Of a stretch of DNA of 64,000 nucleotides, positions 8,785 to 18,834 are shown one piece after another. How positions within the stretch are numbered: the first letter of the stretch is position 1; every line of letters starts with the position of its first letter. Location of the stretch: NCBI GenBank assembly GCA_031256435.1, contig JAIRQO010000038.1, positions 1 to 64,000 on the forward strand, read 5' to 3'. The stretch is from Cellulomonadaceae bacterium. GTDB lineage: Bacteria > Actinomycetota > Actinomycetes > Actinomycetales > Cellulomonadaceae. The position numbers were made by a program, and so were the translations under genes. Below the pieces are notes generated by a model. It was not told the origin of the DNA, did no database searches, and saw nothing but the letters and a program-made list of their open reading frames with translations.

Positions 8785-9798
8785 CTAGGCGTCGGTCTTC
8801 TTGATGCGTACGGCCGCGATGACGAGTGCAAGGACCGCGTACCCCAGAAGCACCAGGAATCCGGGCCACGGGCCAAGCATGTTGGCGGAGCTTTCCATTC
8901 CTGGACCCATCATCACCGTATCGGCAATGCCGCCCATAATGATGCGCTCCCCCGCAACGGAGGGCAGGAACTTGTTGATGTCTGACACCCATTGCACGGT
9001 GGGTGCTGTAGCAACAATGATGCTGAGAATCATGGGCAGGACCATGATCAAGGCCATCACGGTGGAAATCCCTGCTGCGGTGTGCCGCAGGATGGTTCCC
9101 ACGCCCAGGGACAGCCACGCGATGGCCACCAGGTACAAGATGGTGCCAACGATGGCCCGCACGTGGGTGGCATTCCCGAAGTCCACCGCCATGTCATTAC
9201 GGCTCAGCAGCGGATGTGAAACCAGCCAGGATAACGCGAGTCCCACCACGGCAATGGCGACGGTTGTCACGGTCACCACAATGAGTTTGGCCCAGAGGGT
9301 TCGCAGCCTTCGTGGAGCGGCCGAGAATGTGGCTCGGATCATCCCGGAGGTGTATTCGTTGGAGATAGCCAGCACGCCGAATACGGCCACGGTCAACTGG
9401 GCAAACTGATATCCGATCACGATGATCAACACGGCAATGGCAGCCATGTCAATATTCCCCATGCCACCGTTGGCGGCGCTGGGATCAGCGGCGGCGCCGT
9501 TTGCTCCTGCCATGACCTCGGGATCGTTGATCATGGTGTTCATGATTGCGGCGAAGAGGAGAGCCAGTCCGGCCATCAGGACAATGGTCATCCCGGACAC
9601 CCACCAGGTGGAGCGCAGGGACCACAACTTGAGCCACTCCGAGCGCAGCATACGAGGGAAGTTCACTACGTGGTGGTCAAAGGAGGAACCGAACACCGAG
9701 GGGCCGTCCACTGTGGAAGCCAGTGAATCCGATGTTGGACTGGTGGCGCCCTGTACTTCAGGTTCCTTGATGTCAGGTGCAAGGTTGGTGGTGCTCAT
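8785..9798 (-). CDS. ABC transporter permease
   Basis: Multi-TM ABC-2-like protein, stop/start overlap with ATPase gene. Confidence 0.85.
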   Translation of the reverse strand: MSTTNLAPDIKEPEVQGATSPTSDSLASTVDGPSVFGSSFDHHVVNFPRMLRSEWLKLWSLRSTWWVSGMTIVLMAGLALLFAAIMNTMINDPEVMAGANGAAADPSAANGGMGNIDMAAIAVLIIVIGYQFAQLTVAVFGVLAISNEYTSGMIRATFSAAPRRLRTLWAKLIVVTVTTVAIAVVGLALSWLVSHPLLSRNDMAVDFGNATHVRAIVGTILYLVAIAWLSLGVGTILRHTAAGISTVMALIMVLPMILSIIVATAPTVQWVSDINKFLPSVAGERIIMGGIADTVMMGPGMESSANMLGPWPGFLVLLGYAVLALVIAAVRIKKTDA

Positions 9799-11051
9799 TG
9801 CTGGCCTCCTTCATCGGTCAGGGTGGGGATAGTCCCCGTGGCGGCTCTCTCCGCTTCGCGCAACTGCCTTCGCGTGGGCAGCGGCATTCCGGCGGTATCT
9901 AGCGTGACTCCTGGTGGCACTCCCGGAGGTTTGGACGCGTCAGGAGCGTTCCCACCGGACGGCCCGCCTTCCGCTGAACCGTCGCCGAGTATGGAGTTGC
10001 GAGGAGGAACTGGCATGCCCGGTGAATCCGAGACAGCGGAGCCATCCGGGACAGCAGAGTTAGCCCCGGTTGCTACCGGGATAGCGCCGGTGGCAGGAGC
10101 AGTGTGTTCTCCCGTGCTCATATCCACCGTGTGGTACTCCACAGAATCCGCCGTCAATTCCATGTAGGCCTCTTCCAAGGTGGAAGACACGGGCGTCAAC
10201 TCCCGCAGAGCAACACCATTGACCAAGGCCAGTTCGCCCACTGCGGCAGCGTCCAGTCCGCTCACGTCCATCGCTGCGTTGACTTGCGTTGGGGAGGCAG
10301 ATTCGTCGTCCGTGATGATGCCCCCAGCAGACTCGAGGGCAAAACGGAACCGTGCCACGGCATCGTCGGGTACGGACACCCTCACATAATGCTTGGAGGC
10401 GCCCCTGACAAAATCAGCCACCGTGGTGTCTGCAAGAATCTTGCCGCGGCCAATGATGATGAGTTTGTCCGCCGTGATGGCCATCTCAGACATCAGGTGC
10501 GAGGACAGGAATACGGTGCGTCCCTGTGCGGCGAGGTAGCGGACCAGGTTACGAACCCACAGGACGCCTTCAGGATCAAGGCCGTTGACGGGTTCGTCAA
10601 GAATGAGGGTGTGGGGGTCCCCGAGTAATGCCGACGCGATTCCCAAACGTTGACCCATCCCGAGGGAGAATCCGCCCACACGCTTGTTGGCCACGCCCTC
10701 CAAACCCGTCAACTCAATCACTTCATCTACCCGCGAGTTGGGGATGGAGTGGGTGGCTGCCAGGACCCGCAAATGCTGCCGGGCGGAGCGCCCGGGGTGG
10801 ACGGCCCGCGCCTCAAGGAGGGCGCCTACCTCGCTGAGAGGGGACTTCAGGGTGGCGTATCGCTGACCGTTGACCAGCACGCTTCCGGCGTTCGGCTTGT
10901 CCAAGCCCATGATCATGCGCATGGTGGTGGACTTGCCTGCGCCGTTAGGGCCTAGGAAGCCTGTCACCACGCCAGGTTCCACAGTGAATGTGATGCCATC
11001 AACAGCGGTTTTCTCGCCGTATCGCTTGACTAAGCCGGTTACCTCGATCAT
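9795..11051 (-). CDS. ABC transporter ATP-binding protein
   Basis: GPNGAGKSTTMRM Walker A, FSLGMGQRLGIASALL, LILDEPVNGLDPEG. Confidence 0.93.
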   Translation of the reverse strand: MIEVTGLVKRYGEKTAVDGITFTVEPGVVTGFLGPNGAGKSTTMRMIMGLDKPNAGSVLVNGQRYATLKSPLSEVGALLEARAVHPGRSARQHLRVLAATHSIPNSRVDEVIELTGLEGVANKRVGGFSLGMGQRLGIASALLGDPHTLILDEPVNGLDPEGVLWVRNLVRYLAAQGRTVFLSSHLMSEMAITADKLIIIGRGKILADTTVADFVRGASKHYVRVSVPDDAVARFRFALESAGGIITDDESASPTQVNAAMDVSGLDAAAVGELALVNGVALRELTPVSSTLEEAYMELTADSVEYHTVDMSTGEHTAPATGAIPVATGANSAVPDGSAVSDSPGMPVPPRNSILGDGSAEGGPSGGNAPDASKPPGVPPGVTLDTAGMPLPTRRQLREAERAATGTIPTLTDEGGQQ

Positions 11052-11255
11052 GCCTGCGAGGCTACTACAGGGGGGTGACACGGATGAGGGGGCGCGCACG
11101 CATATCCCCCCCCAGGGGGGAGAAAATAGCATGGCCCTTTGACGCAAAACGGGCATTGTGCGACTCGCCAGGGGGTCCGACGATGCCGTTGAGTGGTTTC
11201 ATATCCCACCCCTCTGGCACGATGTCATCACGCAATGTGAAAGGGGACGTGGGCC

Positions 11256-12098
11256 ATGAGCAACCCATATTTCAACCGGTCGGACGTGTTTGGCGAACCT
11301 CGCCGTGACGGCATCGGCACGCAACGTGCGGCGGGTAACACCGCTGCTCCTACTATGTCTCCTGCGGCAGTGGAAACTGCCGCTCTGGAGAATATGTATG
11401 CTGCGCCAGCCGCTACGGCAGCGGCCATGAAGCGCATGACGTACGACGATGTCATTGTGCGCACCGGTGGTTTGCTGGCGTTGCTCTTTGTGGTGGCCGC
11501 AGCAACCTGGCACCTTGCGCCGGGGATCTGGCCTGCGGGCATGGTGGTGGGCCTGGTGCTTGGATTGGTGAACTCCTTCAAGCGCAACCCATCTCCCGCA
11601 CTGATCATGCTCTACACCGTGGCACAGGGCGTTTTCCTGGGCGGGATCTCGCTCGCCTTTGCTGGCCTCACCGTGGAAGGCGCACCGGCCACCGCCTTGG
11701 TGTTCCAGGCGATCCTTGCCACCTTTGTGACCTTTGGCGTGGCCCTGGCGGTGTACAAATCCGGCAAGATCAGGGTGACGCCCAAGTTCCAGCGGGCAGT
11801 TCTGATTGGTCTGGGCTCATTCCTAGTGTTCCAACTGGTGAACCTTGTGCTGGTGTGGACCGGCGTTGTGGGTGGCTGGGGCGCTCGAGGTGGAACGATT
11901 GGCCTGGTGGTGTCCGTCATTGCCATTGGCCTAGCCACCGCGTCCTTGCTGGTGGACTTTGAGTCCATCAAGCAGGGCGTACAGCGAGGCGCGCCGCAAC
12001 GATTCGCGTGGGCTGCGGCCTTTGGCCTCATGGTCACTCTGGTGTGGCTCTACCTGGAGTTCTTGCGCCTGTTCGCGATTATTGCTGGCCGCCGCTAG
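11256..12098 (+). CDS. Bax inhibitor-1/YccA family membrane protein
   Basis: Seven-TM profile, NPSPALIMLYTVAQGVFLGGIS, FESIKQGVQRGAPQRFAWAAAFGLMVTLVWLYLEFLRL. Confidence 0.9.
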   Translation: MSNPYFNRSDVFGEPRRDGIGTQRAAGNTAAPTMSPAAVETAALENMYAAPAATAAAMKRMTYDDVIVRTGGLLALLFVVAAATWHLAPGIWPAGMVVGLVLGLVNSFKRNPSPALIMLYTVAQGVFLGGISLAFAGLTVEGAPATALVFQAILATFVTFGVALAVYKSGKIRVTPKFQRAVLIGLGSFLVFQLVNLVLVWTGVVGGWGARGGTIGLVVSVIAIGLATASLLVDFESIKQGVQRGAPQRFAWAAAFGLMVTLVWLYLEFLRLFAIIAGRR

Positions 12099-12110
12099 TA
12101 CGCTGCCTGC

Positions 12111-12515
12111 ATGACCAACGTACTTCCCACTGCCAGTGGCACCTTTGGCGACAAGCCCGTTCTCACCTTCCCCGAAGGTGACGCACCCACCGGTTTGGTG
12201 GTAGAGATTCTTGAAGAAGGGACCGGGCCTGTGGTTGAGGCCGCCCGCGAGATCGAGGTGAACTACCTGGGCCAAACCTGGAAGGGAGCCATCTTTGATA
12301 ACTCCTATGACCGCGGGGACACCACACGGTTCCCCATCGGCATCGGCATGGTCATTGGAGGCTGGGACAAGGGACTGGTAGGCCGCAACGTGGGTGACCG
12401 CGTTCTGCTCTCCATCCCGCCAGAGCACGGCTACGGCCTGCGCGGTATGCCGGCCGCAGGCATCAAGGGAACCGACACCCTGGTGTTTGTGGTGGACATT
12501 GTGGGTGTGAAGTAA
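12111..12515 (+). CDS. FKBP-type peptidyl-prolyl cis-trans isomerase
   Basis: VNYLGQTWKGAIFDNSYDRG, GMVIGGWDKGLVG, LLSIPPEHGYG. Confidence 0.93.
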   Translation: MTNVLPTASGTFGDKPVLTFPEGDAPTGLVVEILEEGTGPVVEAAREIEVNYLGQTWKGAIFDNSYDRGDTTRFPIGIGMVIGGWDKGLVGRNVGDRVLLSIPPEHGYGLRGMPAAGIKGTDTLVFVVDIVGVK

Positions 12516-12547
12516 CGTCTGAGGTAACTTCTGCGGGCGTGACGTCA

Positions 12548-13459
12548 CTACGTGCGCTTGGTTCTCCGAGGTTGCTTGCTACCGCGTGACGGCTTGGTGC
12601 CGCGAGGCAGTTTAGTGCCGTGAGCCTGTTTGGTGCTGCGGGACTGCTGGGTGCCGCGTGATCCGGGAGCGCGTGCTGACCCGCTTCGCTTATCCCCTTG
12701 TTTTGCCTTACGTTCTGCCGAGGTTGTCTTCTTTGTAGCCTGTTTCCGATCTTCGGCTTGAGGTGAGGAAGTAGCGGCGCCGCGCGACGAATGTGCGGTG
12801 CGGCCACGGACAATCCCAATCATCTCTTCGGTGAGATCGGTGTGGGTGTCCGTGACCCAGGCGAGGGCCACTCGTGACGTGGGAACATCAGTCAGACGAC
12901 GATACGTCACATCTTTTCTGCGATGCAGGCGAGCCAGGGACATGGGAACCACCGTGATTCCCGCACCATTCCCTACCCAGGCGATGGCTTCCTCGGTTGA
13001 CGTTGGCGGGGTGGGCGTGATGGAGGGATCCGCCGTTCCGTCATCTCGGTATCCCACGGGTGTGCGGCCTGGACGGCGGCTTTCCGGTGCCCCTGACCAT
13101 AGAACATCGTCGAGCGGAATCCAGAGGGTTTCCTCGGCAACATCGTCAGTGCTGGCTTCCTCGGAGTCCTCCAAGGCGGCAACAATGTGGTCACGGTGGA
13201 CCACTACCACGGTGTCCTCGGTATACAACGGGATGGCGGAGAACGTGGCGGTGTCTACGGGAAGCCGGAGGAGCGCGGCGTCCAGCGCCCCGTTGGTGAG
13301 TAGTTGGGTTGCGTCCGCTGCTGGCACCTGGATGAGTTCCAACGGTGTATCCATGCGAGACTTCCAGATCGACGCCCACTTACCCGGCGAAACACCGGGC
13401 ACGTATCCCAATCTGAACGTTGTGCACACGTGGCCCCAGTGGGACTCGAACCCACACAC
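12548..13459 (-). CDS. LysR substrate-binding-domain protein lacking HTH, basic low-complexity tail
   Basis: FRLGYVPGVSPGKWASIWKSR; C-terminus rich in K/R/S/T repeats; start codon uncertain, near tRNA-Leu. Confidence 0.65.
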   Translation of the reverse strand: MCGFESHWGHVCTTFRLGYVPGVSPGKWASIWKSRMDTPLELIQVPAADATQLLTNGALDAALLRLPVDTATFSAIPLYTEDTVVVVHRDHIVAALEDSEEASTDDVAEETLWIPLDDVLWSGAPESRRPGRTPVGYRDDGTADPSITPTPPTSTEEAIAWVGNGAGITVVPMSLARLHRRKDVTYRRLTDVPTSRVALAWVTDTHTDLTEEMIGIVRGRTAHSSRGAATSSPQAEDRKQATKKTTSAERKAKQGDKRSGSARAPGSRGTQQSRSTKQAHGTKLPRGTKPSRGSKQPRRTKRT

Positions 13460-13512
13460 CCGAAGGCGGCTGATTTTAAGTCAGCTGCGTCTGCCAATTC
13501 CGCCATGGGGCC
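13431..13512 (-). tRNA. tRNA-Leu (anticodon UAA)
   Basis: Reverse complement GGCCCCATGGCGGAATTGGCAGACGCAGCTGACTTAAAATCAGCCGCCTTCGGGTGTGTGGGTTCGAGTCCCACTGGGGCCA. Confidence 0.93.
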
Positions 13513-13550
13513 GTGTGAGCACAGCGTAGCGGACGTGTGCTCAGGGGAAT

Positions 13551-13595
13551 GAGATTCTGCGCTCGCGCGCTTTGCGCCCGCCGCAGAATGACGGG
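13551..13595. repeat. REP-like palindrome gagattctgcg...cgcagaatgacgg
   Basis: Imperfect palindrome, related copy at 45962-46001. Confidence 0.65.
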
Positions 13596-13731
13596 CAGCC
13601 TAAAGGCGCGTTCGAAAGTCACATATCCGAAGAAACAATGCCCAAGGGATCTGCATTCAAGGGCCACATGTTCCAGGGAACCCTGCGTCAAGGCGTTCTA
13701 TCTCAACGCATTCCGTTTCAGTGCCGTCCTG

Positions 13732-15135
13732 CTACTTGGGAGCAGATGCCTCGGACGCCGATGCCACGGCCTTTTGCTCCACCGGCTTGCCATCGCTGGG
13801 CACCGGAGTGGCTGACTTGAGGAACTCCTTGCGTGGGTCCTCAATGGAACCCAGCGAAACAATCTCGCGTCCCAGGAGCGCTTGCCCCACCCAGCCGATG
13901 AGGATGCGAGCCTTGCGGTTCCCCGTGGGCATGGCGTACAGGTGGTAGCACCGGTGTGCCATCCATGCCAGCCAACCCTTGAGTTTGATCTTTCCGCCAA
14001 GGAACTCGGCCACGCCCTTGCGCAGACCCAGTGAGCACACCACGCCGATGTTCTTGTGGCTGAACTCCTGCACGGGATTCAACCCGCCCTTGACCTCGGA
14101 CGCCACGTTGTCCGCCAGCACCTTGGCTTGGCGTACTGCATACTGAGCGTTCGGCGGACAGAACTTGCCTTCCTGGATCACGTCCGGCACGGCGGTGGAG
14201 TCACCACCGGACCATGCACCCTGAACTACGGTGCCATCTTCCTCAGCCACTTGAAGTGTGGGCAGCGCCGTCACGCGCTTCATCCGGTCAAGAGGCAAAT
14301 CCGAGGCGTCGGCAAGAACGGGGTTGGCCTTAACGCCAGCGCACCACACTAAGGTGTCCGTCTCAAACTCGATCCCTGTGGACGTCACAATGTGACCATC
14401 CACGCAGGAACTCAAGAACGTGTTCAGGTGGAAGGTGATCCCACGCTTCTCGAGCGTTTTCAGAGCCCACTCCCCCATGGGTTCGCTGACCTCGGGCAGG
14501 ATGCGCCCGGCGCCCTCTATCACCACAAAGTTGAGATCCGCTGGATCAATGGTGGAGTAGGCGCGGCAGGCATACCGTGCCATGTCCTCAATCTCGGCTA
14601 CGGCCTCAATCCCGGCAAACCCGCCACCAATGAAACAGAAGGTCAGCATGCGGCGCCGTTCCTGAGCGTCAAAGACTGACGCAGCCACGTCCATGCGGTT
14701 CAGAATCCTGTTGCGGATGGCAATGGCTTCCTCAACGTTTTTCAGGCCAATGCCCTCATCGGCAAGGCCAGGAATGGGGAGCAACCGGGATACCGAACCC
14801 AGGCCGTTGATCACGTGGTCATACTGCACGTCATAAGGCTTGTTGTCCTCAGGCATGACCGTCACCGTTTTGTTAGCGTGATCGATTTTCTCCACGGTCC
14901 CTTGCAGCACGTCAAACTTCTTGAGTGCCTTGCGCAGGGGTGCCACCACGTCCCGGGCATCAATATTGCCCGCCGCAGTTTCAGGCAGGAACGGGGCATA
15001 TTGCATGTACGGGCGCGCGTCAATCACGGTGATGGTGGCGTCCGTTTTGCTCAACTTCTTCCGCAGGCGGCGTGCTGCCGTCAGACCAATCGATCCGCCA
15101 CCAAGAACAACAATGCGTGCAGGAGTATGTGCCAT
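13732..15135 (-). CDS. ndh: Type II NADH dehydrogenase (FAD-dependent)
   Basis: IVVLGGGSIGLTAARRL, FIGGGFAGIEAVAEI, LVWCAGVKANPV. Confidence 0.88.
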   Translation of the reverse strand: MAHTPARIVVLGGGSIGLTAARRLRKKLSKTDATITVIDARPYMQYAPFLPETAAGNIDARDVVAPLRKALKKFDVLQGTVEKIDHANKTVTVMPEDNKPYDVQYDHVINGLGSVSRLLPIPGLADEGIGLKNVEEAIAIRNRILNRMDVAASVFDAQERRRMLTFCFIGGGFAGIEAVAEIEDMARYACRAYSTIDPADLNFVVIEGAGRILPEVSEPMGEWALKTLEKRGITFHLNTFLSSCVDGHIVTSTGIEFETDTLVWCAGVKANPVLADASDLPLDRMKRVTALPTLQVAEEDGTVVQGAWSGGDSTAVPDVIQEGKFCPPNAQYAVRQAKVLADNVASEVKGGLNPVQEFSHKNIGVVCSLGLRKGVAEFLGGKIKLKGWLAWMAHRCYHLYAMPTGNRKARILIGWVGQALLGREIVSLGSIEDPRKEFLKSATPVPSDGKPVEQKAVASASEASAPK

Positions 15136-15287
15136 GGTTTCACCCTAACGGCAACCTAGGTGACCTGCAGGGATGGGACACGCCGGGCGTCACAACCGCC
15201 CCGTGTTTCCCTGGGGTATTGCTCACAACCGCGCCGTTACTCCCTCACCGCTGCTCATTGGCCCTCCGCGGGAAACCCGTCGCTCCC

Positions 15288-16268
15288 TCACAACCGCCCC
15301 ACTTCTCCCAGCGCAGCCGCCAACCCGTCAAGGATGTCATGTTCGGAGGTCACCACCACAGGCGCACCACCACCGGCACGAGTCACCTCGGAGGCCACGC
15401 GCGCCACCACCTCACGCCACACAATCGCTCCGGCACCAATCACGTCCGCCCGCCCCGGCTGCATGAACCCCAGATCCAGGCGTTCCTGGCGTGACATGGA
15501 GAACATGGCCAAGGCGTCGGCTTCCACCTGCTCCACGTCAAAGGACGCGCCGTTCACCTTTTCCCGGTCATAGGTGTGCAATCCCAGGGAGTACCCGGTG
15601 AGGGTGGTGATGGTTCCGGCCAGCCCCACAATGGTCTTCACCGTTCCCAGGGGAACTGTGGCCGCTGCTTCGTCGAGCGCAGTACGCACCGCGTCCTCTA
15701 CAGCGCGTCTTTCCTCCTCGGATGGCGGATCTCCCGTGATGCACCGTTCCGTCAGCCGCACCGATCCCACGTTCATGGAGAACGAGGCCACGGGGGTGTC
15801 CGTGCCCACCACCAGTTCTGTGGACCCGCCTCCCAAATCCACCACGCAATACGGGCCGGGCCAGGCAGAACGCACCTCGCTCACGGCGCCGCGGAAGGCC
15901 AGAGCGGCCTCGCGCGTGCCGGATATGACCTCCGGAACCACCCCCAGAATGGAGGCGATCCCGGAAAAGAACTCGTCACGATTCCCGGCATCGCGGGAGG
16001 CGGACGTGGCAATGAAGCGGACCCGCTCCACCCCGCCCACCTCGGCAATGGTGGCGGCGTATTCTCGTGTGGCGGCAAAGGTTCTCTCCAGGGCCTCGGG
16101 AGCAAACTCTCCGGTCTCGTCGATCCCCTGTCCGAGCCGGACAATCGTGGCGCGGCGTGGGATCACATCCGTGACCACGCCCTCCGCCGTCACGTCCGCC
16201 ACCAGCAATCGGATGGTGTTGGTGCCGCAATCCACCACGGCTACTCGCGTAGAACTCAACAGGAACAC
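15288..16268 (-). CDS. Exopolyphosphatase/Ppx-GppA family
   Basis: AVVDCGTNTIRLLVADV, VVDLGGGSTELVVG. Confidence 0.92.
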   Translation of the reverse strand: MFLLSSTRVAVVDCGTNTIRLLVADVTAEGVVTDVIPRRATIVRLGQGIDETGEFAPEALERTFAATREYAATIAEVGGVERVRFIATSASRDAGNRDEFFSGIASILGVVPEVISGTREAALAFRGAVSEVRSAWPGPYCVVDLGGGSTELVVGTDTPVASFSMNVGSVRLTERCITGDPPSEEERRAVEDAVRTALDEAAATVPLGTVKTIVGLAGTITTLTGYSLGLHTYDREKVNGASFDVEQVEADALAMFSMSRQERLDLGFMQPGRADVIGAGAIVWREVVARVASEVTRAGGGAPVVVTSEHDILDGLAAALGEVGRL

Positions 16269-16765
16269 CTCTCTCTACTCCACAGGGGCCCAGCGAGGAC
16301 CAGTGCTTCCTCGCCGATGGGATTGACGCCGGGCCGGGCGAGCGCGTGACCCATGAGCGCGTGCAAACACTTGACCCGCGTGGGCATTCCGCCGGCTGAT
16401 ATTCCGGCAATCTCCGGCACCACGCCGAGTTCTTCACGGTCCGCCAAGTAGGACTCGTGCGCGGCCTTGTAGGCTGCCGCTAGTTCGTCGTCGGATGAAA
16501 GACGCTCCTGCATCTCCTTCATGACGTGCTCCTGCTCCAATGCCGAGGCCGCGTAACACGCGCGCGGGTGGGTGAGGTAGTACGTGGTGGGGAATGGCTC
16601 GCCGGACGGGAGGCGCGGAGCGGTGCGGACCACCACGGGGCGGCCGCACACGCAGCGAGCGGCAACGCCTACCACGCCGCGCATGGGGCGGCCCAACTGT
16701 TCTGCCATCACGGCAAGGTCCTCCGCCGAGGCTTCGAGCGGGTCATCAGGGATGCGGTAACTCAT
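16256..16765 (-). CDS. DUF501 domain protein
   Basis: CVCGRPVVVRTAPRLPSGEPFPTTYYLTHP, PTRVKCLHALMGHALARPGVNPIGEEAL. Confidence 0.85.
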   Translation of the reverse strand: MSYRIPDDPLEASAEDLAVMAEQLGRPMRGVVGVAARCVCGRPVVVRTAPRLPSGEPFPTTYYLTHPRACYAASALEQEHVMKEMQERLSSDDELAAAYKAAHESYLADREELGVVPEIAGISAGGMPTRVKCLHALMGHALARPGVNPIGEEALVLAGPLWSRERCSC

Positions 16766-16808
16766 GGGATCATTGTGGCACTGGGGTGTGATATGAGGGC
16801 GTGATTCG

Positions 16809-17702
16809 TCACTGAATCGAATCGTCAAGGCCGCTAATGTCCTGATGATCGTCCTGTTCCTCACCCGCAGGCGGACCATCGGCTACGCGCACGGACTCCC
16901 AGAGCAACTCAAACCACGTCCGGTCCTCGCCGTCATCCACGCCCACAATTCCGGGCTCCACGGGAAGGCCCGTTTCCGGGTCCACATCATCAAGAAGTGC
17001 CTCGCCGCCCACCAGCCGCCACGCCGTGTCACCAGGGCGTTTGAAGCCGAGACGCTCGCGCGCCTGCCCCTCCACAAAGGCGGGATCATCCCAACGCTCC
17101 AACTCGGATTGCAACTCGGACACATACGCTTGCTGCGCTTTGACATCGCTGCGAAGTTCATGAATTTCTACTGCTTGTTCAATCCTGCCGCGCACCGTGG
17201 GCACCACCAACACCAGCGCAATCAGCCCAATCAGCGCCAGTACCAGGAGCCGCATGGTGAACACTTCCGGCTTTGCTGCCAGGGAGGCGCGGGCGGCCGC
17301 AGTGTGCCTCTTCACGGGCGCCATGCCCTTGCTCACCGCCGCGCGGGTGGTGGCGGCGGCGCGCTGGGACGCTTTGGACGGGGTGGTGGTGCGCTGGGTG
17401 TTCTTGCGCTGATTGGTCTGCGGAGTTGCGGGCAATGCTGATGCAGTTTTTTTCTTTGACGACGAAGCACTCGTCTTCTTCTGCGCAGGCAAGGAGGTGG
17501 GTGCTTGAGTTGTGGGCCCGGACCGAGCTGGGGTACTGGATCTCGAGGTGGTGGAGCGTGAGGACGCTGAGCGTGACGGTGAGGACCGCGAGGACGAGCG
17601 GGATGCGCTCGATCCTGCGGGCCGAGAGGAGGGGGATCGCGAGCCAGAACTGCGGGAGGCAGGCCTGCGCGAGGACGGTGAGGGAGGGCGCCGCGCAGAC
17701 AT
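16809..17702 (-). CDS. Septum formation initiator (FtsB/DivIC family), Ser/Arg-rich N-terminus
   Basis: TM then VEIHELRSDVKAQQAYVSELQSELERWDDPAFVEGQARERLGFKRPGD. Confidence 0.85.
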   Translation of the reverse strand: MSARRPPSPSSRRPASRSSGSRSPSSRPAGSSASRSSSRSSPSRSASSRSTTSRSSTPARSGPTTQAPTSLPAQKKTSASSSKKKTASALPATPQTNQRKNTQRTTTPSKASQRAAATTRAAVSKGMAPVKRHTAAARASLAAKPEVFTMRLLVLALIGLIALVLVVPTVRGRIEQAVEIHELRSDVKAQQAYVSELQSELERWDDPAFVEGQARERLGFKRPGDTAWRLVGGEALLDDVDPETGLPVEPGIVGVDDGEDRTWFELLWESVRVADGPPAGEEQDDHQDISGLDDSIQ

Positions 17703-17759
17703 GGTTCCATCATGCCGCGCTGAAGGTGGCGCACACGGTTACCGCGCCGCAACTCGCGG

Positions 17760-18764
17760 TCAGGCGGTGGCAAGTTCAGCCAAAGCCCTGCGGGCATCGG
17801 CCACCAGGCTGGGGTCCCGGTCCGGGTGGCCCGCAATGGACGTGGAATAGAGGAACGCCCATCCCGCCGCGCGTTGCCAGGTGGCGGCGGTGTCAACCAC
17901 TGGATTGAGAACGTCACGCACCGCCTGCCGCCCTTCGGCATCAAAGGTGAGCCACAGGGCGCCGAGGTCGCTGGCGGGATCCCCCGAGGTGGCATCTCCC
18001 CAATCAATCACTCCGGCCAGGGTTGACTCAGCGCCGACCACCAGGTTGCCGGGATGAGGATCTCCGTGAAGCCACACCGGGGGCTCGGTGTGCGGCGGGG
18101 CGGCCAGCGCGCTGGACCAGGCGTGATGGAGTGCGGGGCGATCTGACTCGGGCGCCACGTGGAGCCGTTTGTTCAGGACTGCGGGGTCCTGGGCTTCACG
18201 GCGGGACGTCAGCGCGGTTCCTCGATACGGGTTGCGGTGGGCCAATGCGGCATCATCCGGGGTGTGGATGGCTGCCAGGATGCGCCCGAGCGTGCTGGCC
18301 CACGGGCGTCGCTCCGCAGCGGATTGGGTGACGGCACTGCGTCCGGGCACCCATTTGACCACGCTCCAGGAAAATGGGTATCTCGCACTGGTACTCGGCG
18401 AGCCGAGAAATACTGTTTCTGGGAGGAGGACGCTGGGTGAGGCGATGGCCTCGCTATCGGTGGGAAGGTGGGAAGCCAATACGGGGGACGTGAGGACGCT
18501 GGGGGAATGGGCTTGGGTGGCCTGGACGCGTGGCGCGAGAATGCGTGGCGCGAGAATTCGGAGAGCCACGGTTTCGGACTCCACCAGGTGGGCGGCGGAA
18601 GCACGGTGTGGAAGGCGAACAGCCAGGTCATCGCCGAGGCGGAACATCACGTTGTCCCAGCCCCGGGCCACCTGGACGAGTGGCAGACCGGCAAAGTCAG
18701 GGGCTTGTTCAACAAGAAGGCGACGCGCTGTTTCCGTGGTCACGGAAACTTCGCTGCTGGTCAT
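17760..18764 (-). CDS. Aminoglycoside phosphotransferase family protein
   Basis: VWLHGDPHPGNLVVG...AGVIDWGDATSGDPASDLG. Confidence 0.88.
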   Translation of the reverse strand: MTSSEVSVTTETARRLLVEQAPDFAGLPLVQVARGWDNVMFRLGDDLAVRLPHRASAAHLVESETVALRILAPRILAPRVQATQAHSPSVLTSPVLASHLPTDSEAIASPSVLLPETVFLGSPSTSARYPFSWSVVKWVPGRSAVTQSAAERRPWASTLGRILAAIHTPDDAALAHRNPYRGTALTSRREAQDPAVLNKRLHVAPESDRPALHHAWSSALAAPPHTEPPVWLHGDPHPGNLVVGAESTLAGVIDWGDATSGDPASDLGALWLTFDAEGRQAVRDVLNPVVDTAATWQRAAGWAFLYSTSIAGHPDRDPSLVADARRALAELATA

Positions 18765-18784
18765 GCTTCCACCCTAGACACGAC

Positions 18785-18814
18785 GAAGGCCCCGCGCTCG
18801 CGCGCAGGGCCTTC
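18785..18814. terminator. Hairpin gaaggccc...gggccttc
   Basis: Palindrome gaaggccccgcgctcgcgcgcagggccttc. Confidence 0.6.
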
Positions 18815-18834
18815 CGTGGTGTGTAGGTACGGTT

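Noticed and set aside
13596-13700. ORF 13572-13820 with rhythmic peptide (KGSAFKGHMFQGTLRQGVLSQRIPFQ)
   Set aside because: No ribosome-binding site or domain evidence, overlaps the ndh 3' end and REP-like DNA; too weak to call.
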